47,653 nucleotides of DNA from Polyangiaceae bacterium (GTDB lineage: Bacteria > Myxococcota_A > Polyangia > Polyangiales > Polyangiaceae): positions 1 to 47,653 of the forward strand of contig JAQSWN010000095.1 of the NCBI GenBank assembly GCA_029266615.1, written 5' to 3'. This document shows positions 31,103 to 39,350 of the stretch, one piece after another. A program made the translations under genes and the position numbers. The notes beneath the pieces are model-generated. The model did not search any database, was not told where the DNA came from, and worked only from the letters and a program-made list of their open reading frames with translations. Numbering within the stretch: position 1 is the stretch's first letter; every line of letters starts with the position of its first letter.

Positions 31103-33318
31103 CACTCGCTCGCTTGGTTCTTGGCGGAGATACCGCGGAGCTTGCTCGCAGGGCTGAACACGTACTCGGCGCTGGCCAGGGTGGCTTCCGCCTTCTGGTG
31201 CCGCATCTGCTTGCACGCGGCGGTCCAGCTCGTCGTTTCGTAGCTGGTGGAGGAGCTGAGCTTGCGGCCGCGCTTGGAGCGCTTCACCACCTTGTTGGCT
31301 TGAACCGAAACCTCGCAGCTCTCGTGAATCACGATGAGGTCCGGCTGAGCCTTGAACGTTTGGCCTAACAGCGCGACGACCGACGCCTTGCTGCGCTCCA
31401 CGCCGTCCAGCTTCACCTTCTCGTCGAGCACGTCCGCCAGGGCGGCCGTGTCGTGCTGATTGAGGGCACTTTCCAGCTTCTTGAGCACGTTTGCGGTGGA
31501 GGACATGAACTTCGACTGCAAGTTTTTGCTCGCCATGCCGATGCTCCGCTCGCAGCACAAGCCAATGTCTTGCGCGCTGCCGCTCGTCACCACCTTGCGG
31601 TCCGTGCAAGCGCCGCCGCCACGCTCCACGACGCCCCCCGCTTCCACGCTGTCGGTCAACGAGCGATCTTTGGCGACCTCGGGGTGGGCGGCGCATGCTA
31701 GCTGCCACTGCGCCTCCGTGCAGAGGCTGAGCCCGATCTCGCCGCAAGCGCGGAACGCGCGATCCAAGCTGGGCGCCGCGTCCGGCCGGCGTACGACCCG
31801 AAACCCTTCCAGCCAAAGGTCGCTCTCCAAGGTGCCGGCGGCGACTTGCCGGAACTGAGTGCCGGGCCACGGAGTGCCGACTGCCACGACTGGTGCCGGC
31901 GGCGTCGGCAATGTGGCGGCTCCGCTCGCGGTCGCTTGCGGGAGCAGGGGCGGCGCGGGTGGCGTCACGATCTGCGGCGCTTGGGAGCTGTCCACCGCGG
32001 GCATGGCGCCCAGGGGAGCCCCGCTCGAAGGCTCTGGCCCGACTGGCCCCGGTGGCTTTTGGCTGAAGTACATGGCCGCGGCGGTAGCTCCGCCCGCCGC
32101 CAGCAACGCGACGCCCAAAAAGCTCACCAAGCGGCTGCGCTTCGGAGGCGTCGTGAAGCGTGTGTCGGCGCGGATACCTTGCGAAGAGCTGAGCTCGGTG
32201 GGCGCGCTCGCCAAGTCACGCAGGGGCTGGTAGGTGGGGGGCGCGCTGCGATCGGGGCTCGATGCCGAGAAACCGCCGCTCATGGAGAAGGGCGCGGCGG
32301 CCAGTCCCGAGTCGCCGCTGATTTCGCGCGTCGGCCGCGAGTCGTCGACTTTGGGCGGACGCAGGCTGAGCCGCTCCGGCTCGCTCTTGGAGGCGCCGAT
32401 GAGCGCCTCCCAAAACGCCTGCGCGTTCGGGTAACGCTCGCGAGGGTCGACGGACAGGGCCGTCGCGAGCACGGCTTCGACCGCGTCACCCGGATCGAAG
32501 CCGCGGCCACGCAGCGTGGGGCGGATGAGCTTGTCGGAAGCGGCGACGAAGAGTTGCGCGGCGTCCGTGCCGTCCAGCGCGGGCGAGCCGAGCACGACTT
32601 CCACGAAGACGAGCGCGAGCGCGAACACGTCCGTCCAGGGTCCGGTCGCGCCGAAGCGTCGGCTGAACTGCTCCGGCGCGCCGTAGCGCGCCGTAAAGGC
32701 TTGCACGGTGCCGCCCGTCTCCTCGAAGGCGCGCGTCACGCTGTCGGACTCGGCGAGCACCTTGGCGATGCCGAAATCCAGCACCTTGATGGTGCGTTTA
32801 CCGGCGACCTCCACCAAGAACATGTTCGCGGGCTTGATGTCGCGGTGAGCGATGCCCATGCCGTGCGCGACGCCGAGCGCTCGCACCGCGCCGTCCAGCA
32901 GCTCCAGCGCTTCCCCGACGCTGCGGCCGCCGAGGTCCTTTTGACGCCGCTGCAGTAGTTCCTTGTCGAGCGGGGTGCCCTCCAGCCACTCGAGCACGAG
33001 GTAGGGCGTCCAGATTTTGCTGGGCGAGACCACCGCCCCGACGTCCAGCGCTTGAACGACCCCCGTCGTCGCGCGCGACAACTGAAGGAGCAGCCGCCCT
33101 TCCGCGACCAAGCTGTCCCGGAAGCGATCGCGGTCGCCGCCTTGCAGCTCCTTCGGCAGCTTCAGGCACTTGAGCGCCACCTTTTCTTCGAACCCGAGAT
33201 GGTGCGCGCGGTACACGATGCCGAAGCCCCCGTGCCCGACCACTTCATCGACACGGTACTTGCCGTCGACGGTGGCGCCGACCCACCCGAAGGGGTCGTC
33301 TTCCGAGGGCGTGCTCAT
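31102..33318 (-). CDS. Ser/Thr protein kinase with transmembrane segment and SUMF1-like extracytoplasmic region
   Basis: A 738-residue PknB-type kinase. Kinase domain, about residues 20-285: glycine loop 'GHGGFGIVYRAH', lysine in 'VALKCLK', catalytic loop 'HRDIKPANMF', DFG in 'VLDFGIAK', and the APE-like 'YGAPEQF'. A Pro/Ser-rich linker precedes one membrane helix ('SFLGVALLAAGGATAAAMYF', about 395-415). The extracytoplasmic part has 'AFRACGEIGLSLCTEAQWQL', reminiscent of the formylglycine-generating/SUMF1 fold, and a Ser/Lys-rich C-terminal half with a possible NTF2-like stretch. ATG 33318 is used (MSTPSEDDP); the frame is open to 33357. First gene of the kinase-dtd-DUF4112 unit. Confidence 0.93.
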   Translation of the reverse strand: MSTPSEDDPFGWVGATVDGKYRVDEVVGHGGFGIVYRAHHLGFEEKVALKCLKLPKELQGGDRDRFRDSLVAEGRLLLQLSRATTGVVQALDVGAVVSPSKIWTPYLVLEWLEGTPLDKELLQRRQKDLGGRSVGEALELLDGAVRALGVAHGMGIAHRDIKPANMFLVEVAGKRTIKVLDFGIAKVLAESDSVTRAFEETGGTVQAFTARYGAPEQFSRRFGATGPWTDVFALALVFVEVVLGSPALDGTDAAQLFVAASDKLIRPTLRGRGFDPGDAVEAVLATALSVDPRERYPNAQAFWEALIGASKSEPERLSLRPPKVDDSRPTREISGDSGLAAAPFSMSGGFSASSPDRSAPPTYQPLRDLASAPTELSSSQGIRADTRFTTPPKRSRLVSFLGVALLAAGGATAAAMYFSQKPPGPVGPEPSSGAPLGAMPAVDSSQAPQIVTPPAPPLLPQATASGAATLPTPPAPVVAVGTPWPGTQFRQVAAGTLESDLWLEGFRVVRRPDAAPSLDRAFRACGEIGLSLCTEAQWQLACAAHPEVAKDRSLTDSVEAGGVVERGGGACTDRKVVTSGSAQDIGLCCERSIGMASKNLQSKFMSSTANVLKKLESALNQHDTAALADVLDEKVKLDGVERSKASVVALLGQTFKAQPDLIVIHESCEVSVQANKVVKRSKRGRKLSSSTSYETTSWTAACKQMRHQKAEATLASAEYVFSPASKLRGISAKNQASE

Positions 33319-33381
33319 CGAAGCCTGAGCAAAACACATTGTTGACGGAGGGGCCAACGCCGACCATGTTCAGGCGGGTCC

Positions 33382-33687
33382 ATGGCCACCCTCGTCTTCG
33401 TCGCAAATCGCTTCGGCGCAGAAAAGCGCATCGAGGTACCCGAGGGGGGCGAGGTCGTGGACATCTGCGATCATTACTTCGCCCCCATCCCCTTTTCGTG
33501 CCGCTCGGCGAGCTGCGGGACGTGCCAGGTGGAAGTCTTGGAGGGTGAGGACCTTCTGGAACCGCCGAACGAGGAAGAAGCGGATCTGATCCCCCTGCTC
33601 GGGGGCAAAGGCCGGCTCGCCTGCCAAGCGCGCGTGCGCCCGAACGTGCAGGGCGTCATCAAGCTGAAGAGCGTCCTCGCTCCTTGA
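33382..33687 (+). CDS. [2Fe-2S] ferredoxin (plant/adrenodoxin-type fold)
   Basis: A 101-residue small electron carrier. The four cluster cysteines are in 'CRSASCGTC' (CX5CX2C) near residues 40-48 and the later Cys in 'RLACQARV', the standard spacing for [2Fe-2S] ferredoxins; an acidic stretch 'GEDLLEPPNEEEAD' lies between and may be the partner-docking surface. It starts 63 bp from the divergent kinase gene. It could serve the Rieske oxygenase or other enzymes in the region, but nothing ties it to one. Confidence 0.93.
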   Translation: MATLVFVANRFGAEKRIEVPEGGEVVDICDHYFAPIPFSCRSASCGTCQVEVLEGEDLLEPPNEEEADLIPLLGGKGRLACQARVRPNVQGVIKLKSVLAP

Positions 33688-33729
33688 CCTAGCGCCCGTT
33701 CGTGGGGAGTGCGCGGCCGAGCCGCAGGC

Positions 33730-34584
33730 TCACTTGGGAGCCATGGAGAGGTCGCAGGCGACACCATAGTGGTCGGAGGCCCAAACCGTTCCGGCACTGC
33801 CCTCCGCCGTTTCGGTGAAGGCCAGCCGCACGTTGCTGGGTTCGCCGCGCATCTCTCGGTCCGGCCCGCGCACGAAGATGTAGTCGATGCGTCGGTTGGG
33901 CTCGCCGTTCTTGCGTGCGTAGTCGTTGTCCCGCGCGAAGGTGTGGCCGGCGCTCCCCGGCTCGGCGTAGTTCCACACGTCCGCGAAGTACACGGAGCGG
34001 TTGTCGAGCACGTGCTCGCCGCGCAAAAAGCGGATCTCGTCCGCGCTGGGCGCGGCGTTGAGGTCGCCCATCAAGATCGGCGGCAAGTAGTCCGACTCCA
34101 CCGGCGCGAGCACCATGATGCGCTCTGCCGCGTACACCACTTGCTTCAGGCGAACGATGCCGTGGTGAAGCTTCCAGTTGAGGTGCGTCACGAACACGGG
34201 CAGCCGCCCCCACGGCGTCTCTAGGACGGCGTAAAGGAGCGAACGCGTCTCGCCGCTGTCCACGCCAGGCAACCGAAAGGTGCGGCTGTCCAAGATGTTG
34301 TAGCGAGTGAGCAGCGCGTTGCCGAACTTCAGCCCGCCGGAGTAATCCGCGGCCGCCCCGTACGCGATGTTGTAGCCGAGGCCCTCCGCGATCTCGGTTG
34401 CCTGGCAGTTGTCCGGCGCGGGCACGGGGGGATTCTGCTCGTCCGGAATGAAGCGAAGCACTTCCTGCAAGCCGAGCACGTCTGGCGACAGCGCTCGTAG
34501 TTGCTTGCGGATCAACGGCAGGCGCTCTGCCCAGGGCCCCGCCTTGTTCCAGATGTTGAGAGTGCTGACCGAGAGCTTGTCCAA
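33730..34584 (-). CDS. Endonuclease/exonuclease/phosphatase family hydrolase
   Basis: A 284-residue protein of the EEP superfamily (DNase I-like). Motifs: 'VSTLNIWNK' (catalytic Asn), 'DVLGLQEVLRF' (metal-binding Glu), 'VFVTHLNWKLH', 'PPILMGDLNAAPSADEIRFL' (Asp/Asn pair), 'RIDYIFVRG' and 'ASDHYGVACDL' (catalytic Asp-His). No signal peptide. Substrate could be nucleic acid, phosphoinositide or sphingomyelin-like phosphodiesters. The start is TTG 34584 with GGAG nine bases upstream. It converges with the ferredoxin gene. Confidence 0.92.
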   Translation of the reverse strand: MDKLSVSTLNIWNKAGPWAERLPLIRKQLRALSPDVLGLQEVLRFIPDEQNPPVPAPDNCQATEIAEGLGYNIAYGAAADYSGGLKFGNALLTRYNILDSRTFRLPGVDSGETRSLLYAVLETPWGRLPVFVTHLNWKLHHGIVRLKQVVYAAERIMVLAPVESDYLPPILMGDLNAAPSADEIRFLRGEHVLDNRSVYFADVWNYAEPGSAGHTFARDNDYARKNGEPNRRIDYIFVRGPDREMRGEPSNVRLAFTETAEGSAGTVWASDHYGVACDLSMAPK

Positions 34585-34681
34585 GGCTTACGTCTCCGGA
34601 ACGTGCGAGCGTACGTGAATCAGACGGCGGCGGTAAAGGCGCTAAGTTTCCCGAGCCGTTGTGCGCTCCCTTCCGCGCCTT

Positions 34682-34723
34682 GCGTGCGTCCTTGCGTCCT
34701 TGGCGTGCGTCCTTGCGTCCTTG
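34682..34723. repeat. Perfect 21-bp tandem duplication
   Basis: Two exact adjacent copies of a 21-bp unit beginning GCGTGCGTCC (34682-34702, 34703-34723). Each unit itself contains CGTCCTTG twice. It lies in the 173-bp gap between the divergent EEP hydrolase and ROK kinase genes, 34 bp before the kinase ATG, where promoter elements are expected. Confidence 0.85.
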
Positions 34724-34757
34724 AATTTGCCGGCAGCTAGACTACTGTCCGCGCCGA

Positions 34758-35639
34758 ATGCTCATTGGAGTGGATTTCGGCGGCACGGCCGTCAAGGCCG
34801 GGCTCGTGGATGGTGGGGAGGTCGTGCGCAGCACGTCCACTGCGACGCGTCTCGACCGCGGACCTACGGAGATTCTGGACGCCATCGCGAGCACCGTGCT
34901 CACGCTCACGCCGAAGCCGGAGGCGGTCGGTGTCGCCATCCCTGGCGAGGTGAACTCGGAGGGGCGCTGCTGGCGGCTCGCCAACGTCCCCGGCTTCGAG
35001 GACGTCTCGATCGGTGAGGAGCTCTCCAAGCGGCTCTCGTGCCCGATCGCCGTCGAGAATGACGCGACGACCGCCGCGCTCGGGGAGCAGCTGTACGGCC
35101 ACGGCCGCCAGCACCCGAGCTTTCTGATGGTGACGCTCGGGACCGGCGTCGGGGGCGGGCTCGTGATTGGCCAGCAGCTTTACCCCGGCTCCAACGGCTT
35201 CGCCGCGGAGATCGGCCACAACAACGTGGACTCCTCGCCCGGGGCGCCACTCTGCGCCTGCGGTCAGCGCGGCTGCATCGAAGCGTTCGCCGGCACCAAG
35301 GCGCTGCTCCGCCGCTTCGCAGAGCTCGGCGGCAACGCGACCGAGGTCTTGCCGATTTCACTGAGCGCCCGGCGCGGTGAGGAGGCTGGCAAAAAGACGT
35401 TCGAGATGATGGGCCGCGCGCTCGGCAAAGGGTTGGCCGTCATCCAAAACGTTCTGGACTTGAACGCCATCGTTTTCTCCGGTGGCATCTCCGCGTCGTT
35501 CGATTTGATCGAAGAGCATATCCGCGCTGGGTTACGCGAAAACGTTTTCGGTAAACCGCCGGGCGAGGTGCCACTCTTGGTGAGCGAGCTCGGCGAACGC
35601 GCGGGTGTGATCGGCGCCGCGCACCTCACGACCCTGTAG
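34758..35639 (+). CDS. ROK family sugar kinase (glucokinase-like)
   Basis: A 293-residue kinase of the ROK family. It has the N-terminal ATP-binding 'IGVDFGGTAVKAGLVDGG', 'VENDATTAALGEQLYG', 'LGTGVGGGLVIG', 'EIGHNNV', and the zinc site 'CACGQRGCIEAF' with three cysteines, plus 'FSGGISASFDL'. There is no N-terminal HTH, so it is an enzyme rather than a ROK repressor. It would phosphorylate glucose or a related hexose/N-acetylhexosamine. The quinone oxidoreductase gene follows 7 bp later. Confidence 0.94.
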   Translation: MLIGVDFGGTAVKAGLVDGGEVVRSTSTATRLDRGPTEILDAIASTVLTLTPKPEAVGVAIPGEVNSEGRCWRLANVPGFEDVSIGEELSKRLSCPIAVENDATTAALGEQLYGHGRQHPSFLMVTLGTGVGGGLVIGQQLYPGSNGFAAEIGHNNVDSSPGAPLCACGQRGCIEAFAGTKALLRRFAELGGNATEVLPISLSARRGEEAGKKTFEMMGRALGKGLAVIQNVLDLNAIVFSGGISASFDLIEEHIRAGLRENVFGKPPGEVPLLVSELGERAGVIGAAHLTTL

Positions 35640-35646
35640 AGGAAGC

Positions 35647-36627
35647 ATGAAAGCCGTCGTTTTCGAGCAGAGCGGCGGACCCGAGGTGCTGCGGCTCGCG
35701 GACGTGCCCGCCCCGACCCCGGGCGAGTATGAGCTGCTGATTGACGTGCACGCGACCGCGCTCAATCGGGCGGATCTGCTGCAGCGCCGTGGGCTTTACC
35801 CGCCGCCACGGGGCGCGAGCGAAGTCCTCGGGTTGGAGTGCAGCGGGGTGGTGGCCGAGGTGGGGGCTCGCGTCACGCGATTCGCGGTCGGCGACCGAGT
35901 CATGGCGCTGCTCGCGGGAGGCGGCTACGCAGAGCGCGTCGTCGTACACGAAGCCATCGCCCTACCGGTGCCGGAGCGGCTCTCATTCGAGCAAGCCGCC
36001 GCGGTCCCCGAAGCGTTCCTCACCGCGAGCGAGGCGATTTTGGCGGAAGCGGAGCTACGGGCTGGGCAGACCCTGCTCGTCACCGCGGCCGCGAGCGGAG
36101 TCGGGAGCGCGGCCGTGCAGATCGCGAAGCTGCGAGGCGCGTTCGTCGTCGGCTCCGTGAGCGCAGCGAAGCTTCCCTTTGTCAGCGCGCTCGGTGCAGA
36201 CCTCGCGCTGGATCGCGCTCGACCGGATTTCGTGGAGGCGCTACGCGCCGGGACCCACGAGCGCGGCGCCGACGCGATCTTGGACTTCGTCGGCGGCAGC
36301 GCGTTGCCGCGCCACCAGAGCTGCCTCGCGGAGCGCGGCCGCTTGATCGCGATCGGCCTGCTCGGCGGCGCGAAGGGCGAGCTGGACTTGGGACGGCTCC
36401 TCATGAAGAGGCAGCAGCTGCGCGGCTTGGTCATGCGGACGCGCAGCACGTCCGAAAAGATCGAGTTGGTGGAGCGCTTCCGGCGCGAGCTGCTCCCCGC
36501 GTTGGACGACGGCCGCCTGGCGCCCCAGCTAGATCGAATCTTCCCGGTTTCGGACGTCGCCGCGGCTCACGAGCGGATGGAGCAAAATCAGGGCTCGGGC
36601 AAGATCGTGCTACGTGTGAAGGAGTGA
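35647..36627 (+). CDS. Zinc-free NAD(P)H:quinone oxidoreductase (MDR, PIG3-like)
   Basis: A 326-residue medium-chain reductase. The N-terminus 'MKAVVFEQSGGPEVLRL', 'VHATALNRADLLQRRGLYPP' and the NADPH-binding 'LVTAAASGVGSAAVQIAKL' are typical of the quinone-oxidoreductase branch (TP53I3/PIG3 type); no catalytic or structural zinc cysteines are seen. ATG 35647 has GAGGA three bases upstream, and its TGA overlaps the next start as GTGA. Substrates may be quinones or enones. Confidence 0.94.
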   Translation: MKAVVFEQSGGPEVLRLADVPAPTPGEYELLIDVHATALNRADLLQRRGLYPPPRGASEVLGLECSGVVAEVGARVTRFAVGDRVMALLAGGGYAERVVVHEAIALPVPERLSFEQAAAVPEAFLTASEAILAEAELRAGQTLLVTAAASGVGSAAVQIAKLRGAFVVGSVSAAKLPFVSALGADLALDRARPDFVEALRAGTHERGADAILDFVGGSALPRHQSCLAERGRLIAIGLLGGAKGELDLGRLLMKRQQLRGLVMRTRSTSEKIELVERFRRELLPALDDGRLAPQLDRIFPVSDVAAAHERMEQNQGSGKIVLRVKE

Positions 36628-37193
36628 CGCTCTTTCGACGCGTGTGGGATGCGCTCAAGGTAGAGCTCAAAGTCGCGCTCAAAACCTTCGGGGTCGCCTG
36701 GTCGCTGCTCACGCTGGCGATCTTGGCGCTCACTCTCGTGAGCGAGACGCGGGGAGCTCGCGACGCGGTGGGAGTCTTGACGATCGGCGTCGTCATTTGC
36801 GCCGTGTATGCGTTTTGGCCGGCGGTGGCCGTGGCGGCCTGCCGCAGTGTGTACCGAATCCTCGGTATTGGCGCCTACGTCGGGGCGTTCTTGAGTGTGC
36901 TCGGCATCCTGGCGAGCTTGGTACTGTTTCGTAACGTCCTGTTCTCGCTGTTGCTGGAGATCTTCGAGCAACTTCAGTTCTCCGGCCCTTGTGGCGGGCA
37001 CGTGCCGGCGTTAGCGCTGTTCTGCTTGGCCGCAGCGGTGCTCGGGTCGCCCGGTAGCTGGTGGGCGCTCATCAAGCTCTTCTTGGCCGTCAGCGGTGCG
37101 TTTCTGCTCGGCTCCTTGCCAGGCGTGCTGCTCTGGTTGGTGCTGATCGCGCGGAGAGTGGCGAGGCTAGCGTCCTCTGCAGTTTCGCGTTAA
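36624..37193 (+). CDS. Hypothetical membrane protein
   Basis: A 189-residue protein with about four hydrophobic segments ('FGVAWSLLTLAILALTLV', 'AVGVLTIGVVICAVYAFW', 'IGAYVGAFLSVLGILASLV', 'LIKLFLAVSGAFLLGSLPGV') and a basic C-terminus. No family recognised. The frame is open back to 35838, but that is within the oxidoreductase gene; GTG 36624, forming a GTGA overlap with its stop, is the likely start. The coupling suggests co-expression with the oxidoreductase. Confidence 0.7.
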   Translation: MTLFRRVWDALKVELKVALKTFGVAWSLLTLAILALTLVSETRGARDAVGVLTIGVVICAVYAFWPAVAVAACRSVYRILGIGAYVGAFLSVLGILASLVLFRNVLFSLLLEIFEQLQFSGPCGGHVPALALFCLAAAVLGSPGSWWALIKLFLAVSGAFLLGSLPGVLLWLVLIARRVARLASSAVSR

Positions 37194-37209
37194 AAGCTGG
37201 CAAACTCCT

Positions 37210-37518
37210 ATGAAGCACACGGTGTCCCACGATCTCGGGCAAGAGCGCGCTAAGAAGGTGACTGAGTCCGCGCTCAGCACGTATTCGGAGAAGTTCGCCA
37301 AGTACAGTCCGAAGACGACTTGGACGAGCCCCACCAAGGCGCAAATCTCGTTCAGCGTGAAGGGCATGAACCTGAACGGCGCGGTCGAGGTGAAGGACAA
37401 GAGCATCGACCTGGAGCTGGACGTGCCGTTCCTGCTCAAGCCGTTCCAGGGCCAAGCCCTCTCCGTCATCGAAGGCGAGATCAAAGAGTGGCTCGCCAAA
37501 GAGAAGGCGAACGGCTGA
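37210..37518 (+). CDS. Polyhydroxyalkanoic acid system family protein (PHA_gran_rgn)
   Basis: A 102-residue protein resembling the PHA granule-region family: 'HTVSHDLGQERAKKVTESAL' at the start, then an antiparallel beta core 'WTSPTKAQISFSVKGMNLNG' and 'VEVKDKSIDLELDVPFLLKP', a Lys/Glu-rich C-terminus. Members are found near polyhydroxyalkanoate genes; function unknown. No synthase or phasin lies in this window. It is 16 bp after the membrane protein and converges with the amidase gene, one base apart. Confidence 0.85.
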   Translation: MKHTVSHDLGQERAKKVTESALSTYSEKFAKYSPKTTWTSPTKAQISFSVKGMNLNGAVEVKDKSIDLELDVPFLLKPFQGQALSVIEGEIKEWLAKEKANG

Positions 37519-37519
37519 G

Positions 37520-39226
37520 TCAACCGAGTAGGTCGACAGCGGCCTCGCACGGCAAGGCGCTCGCTACGCCCACCCGCTCGAGCGCCGCTGCGGCTTGCAG
37601 CACGCACGCTTCGTCCCAAGCGTCGCCGATGAGCTGAAGCCCCACGGGCATGCCGTCGCGATCGCTGCCAACGGGCGCGGAGATCGCCGGGAGCCCGGTC
37701 AGATTCGCTAAGAAAGCGTAACGGCACATGCCGTCGAGCAATGGCGGATCGAGAAAGCCGCCCCGCAGCTCGGCGTCCGTGATCTGCGGCGCCGGCAGCG
37801 CGGTGCTCGGCATCGCCAACAAGTCCACGTCGCGGAGGGCCGCCGCCACGTCCCTTCGTAAACCTTGCCGCAGGCGTTGCCCGTCCACGTAGTCGTCGGG
37901 CCGGAACGTCTCGAGGCCCGACAGCACGAGTTGCACGTCGGCCCCCATCGCGCTGAGGTGACGCGCGCTCAGGTCCTTCATGGCCGCGAAGGCTTCGATG
38001 CCCAGCGTCAAGTAGCCGATCGCGGCGGCGTGCGAAGCGCTCGGGATGCGCACCGGGACCAATGTCGCGCCCGCTTTTTCCAGCTCGGCGAGCGCCGCGC
38101 GGCACACACGCCCGAGCTCGGGGGCCGCGGCGGCCCACTCGGCTTCGTCCACGCCGATCCGCAAGCCGCGTACGCCGCGCCTTCGCGCGTCCAGCAGCTC
38201 GCCCGGTCGGAGTGGCGGAGCCAGCCCCGAGATGGGGTCGTCCGGGTGCGCGCCGCTGCCGACCTCCACGAAGGTGGCAAGCTCCGCGGTGGTGGTCGCA
38301 AGCGGGCCGATGTGCACGACGCTGGTCGCACCCGGGCCCCCCATCGCCACGTCGAACCCCATGCCTACCGCCGGAATGCGCCCGAACGTCGGCTTGAGCC
38401 CGAAGACGCCGCACAAGCTCGCGGGAATGCGGATCGAGCCGCCGCCATCACAGCCGAGCGATACGGGCGTGACTCCCGTCGCGACCGCCACGGCGCTGCC
38501 AGTCGAGCTTCCGCCGGCGAGGCGGCTGCGATCGTGGGGATTGCGGGGCATGCGCCGGTGCGGGTTGCTGCCGAGCGGCGACAGCCCGAGCTCGGTCATC
38601 GCCGTTTGCCCGAGCACGATGGCGCCCGCGGCGCGCAGGCGTGCGACGACGGGCGCGTCTGCGACGCTCGGATCGTGCGGCACGAAGCTGGTCCCGAGCC
38701 TCGCGCGGAAGCCCCGCTGGTGCACCTCTTCCTTGATCGCGATGGGCACGCCGTCCAGCAAGCCGAGGGGCGCACCGCTTCGGAAGCGCTCCGCGCTTTG
38801 CTTCGCGGCCGCGAGCGCGCTCTCGTCGTCGTAGCCCGTGAGCGGCCCGAGCGTAGGCGACTGATTGGCGAGTTTTCGCGCGGCTGCGAGCGCGCGCTGC
38901 GTGACGCTCAGCGGGTCGTGCGAGCCGGCGCGGTACGCTGCGTGCAGCGCGGCCGCCGAGCGCGGTAATCCGAGGTGGGACGGCTCGGATAGATGCTCGC
39001 TCGGTCGCGAGTGCTCGGCTCGCGCGCGGTGCGGCGCGGAGGTCAGCGGCAGACCCGCGCGCGCCTCGGCCGGCAAAGCCCGTGCGCGATCGATCCCCAA
39101 ATCGGCACGTAAGAGTTGCGTGAGCGGCCCGCGCGCCGGGGTATGGCGCACCGCCGTGACGAGCGCGCCGAGCGCGCGGCCTGAAATTCTTCCTTTGGGC
39201 AGCTTCAGCTGATCGATCAGGGCCAA
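37520..39226 (-). CDS. Amidase signature family hydrolase
   Basis: A serine amidase of about 568 residues. The Ser-cisSer-Lys triad is visible: Lys in 'VPIAIKEEVH', the cis-Ser in 'AGGSSTGSAV', and the nucleophile Ser in 'CDGGGSIRIPASLCGVFGLK'. 'GLPAISAPVGSDRDGMPVGL' near the C-terminus is the family's usual ending block. An N-terminal region of about 110 residues precedes the amidase core. The start is uncertain: TTG 39226 begins 'ALIDQLKLPKG', and the frame stays open into the glycogen phosphorylase 5' region, which is not plausible. Amide substrate unknown; it is not part of a gatCAB set here. Confidence 0.85.
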   Translation of the reverse strand: MALIDQLKLPKGRISGRALGALVTAVRHTPARGPLTQLLRADLGIDRARALPAEARAGLPLTSAPHRARAEHSRPSEHLSEPSHLGLPRSAAALHAAYRAGSHDPLSVTQRALAAARKLANQSPTLGPLTGYDDESALAAAKQSAERFRSGAPLGLLDGVPIAIKEEVHQRGFRARLGTSFVPHDPSVADAPVVARLRAAGAIVLGQTAMTELGLSPLGSNPHRRMPRNPHDRSRLAGGSSTGSAVAVATGVTPVSLGCDGGGSIRIPASLCGVFGLKPTFGRIPAVGMGFDVAMGGPGATSVVHIGPLATTTAELATFVEVGSGAHPDDPISGLAPPLRPGELLDARRRGVRGLRIGVDEAEWAAAAPELGRVCRAALAELEKAGATLVPVRIPSASHAAAIGYLTLGIEAFAAMKDLSARHLSAMGADVQLVLSGLETFRPDDYVDGQRLRQGLRRDVAAALRDVDLLAMPSTALPAPQITDAELRGGFLDPPLLDGMCRYAFLANLTGLPAISAPVGSDRDGMPVGLQLIGDAWDEACVLQAAAALERVGVASALPCEAAVDLLG

Positions 39227-39350
39227 CGCCCCGCGGTTTGTGGCGAGCTTTTGGCCGGCTGTAAAGAGCAATCGCTCGCATGAGTGGGGCCGCGGAAACG
39301 CTAAGGAAATGCGACGTGCGCTGCAGTCCACATGGAATAGGAGGCAGCCG

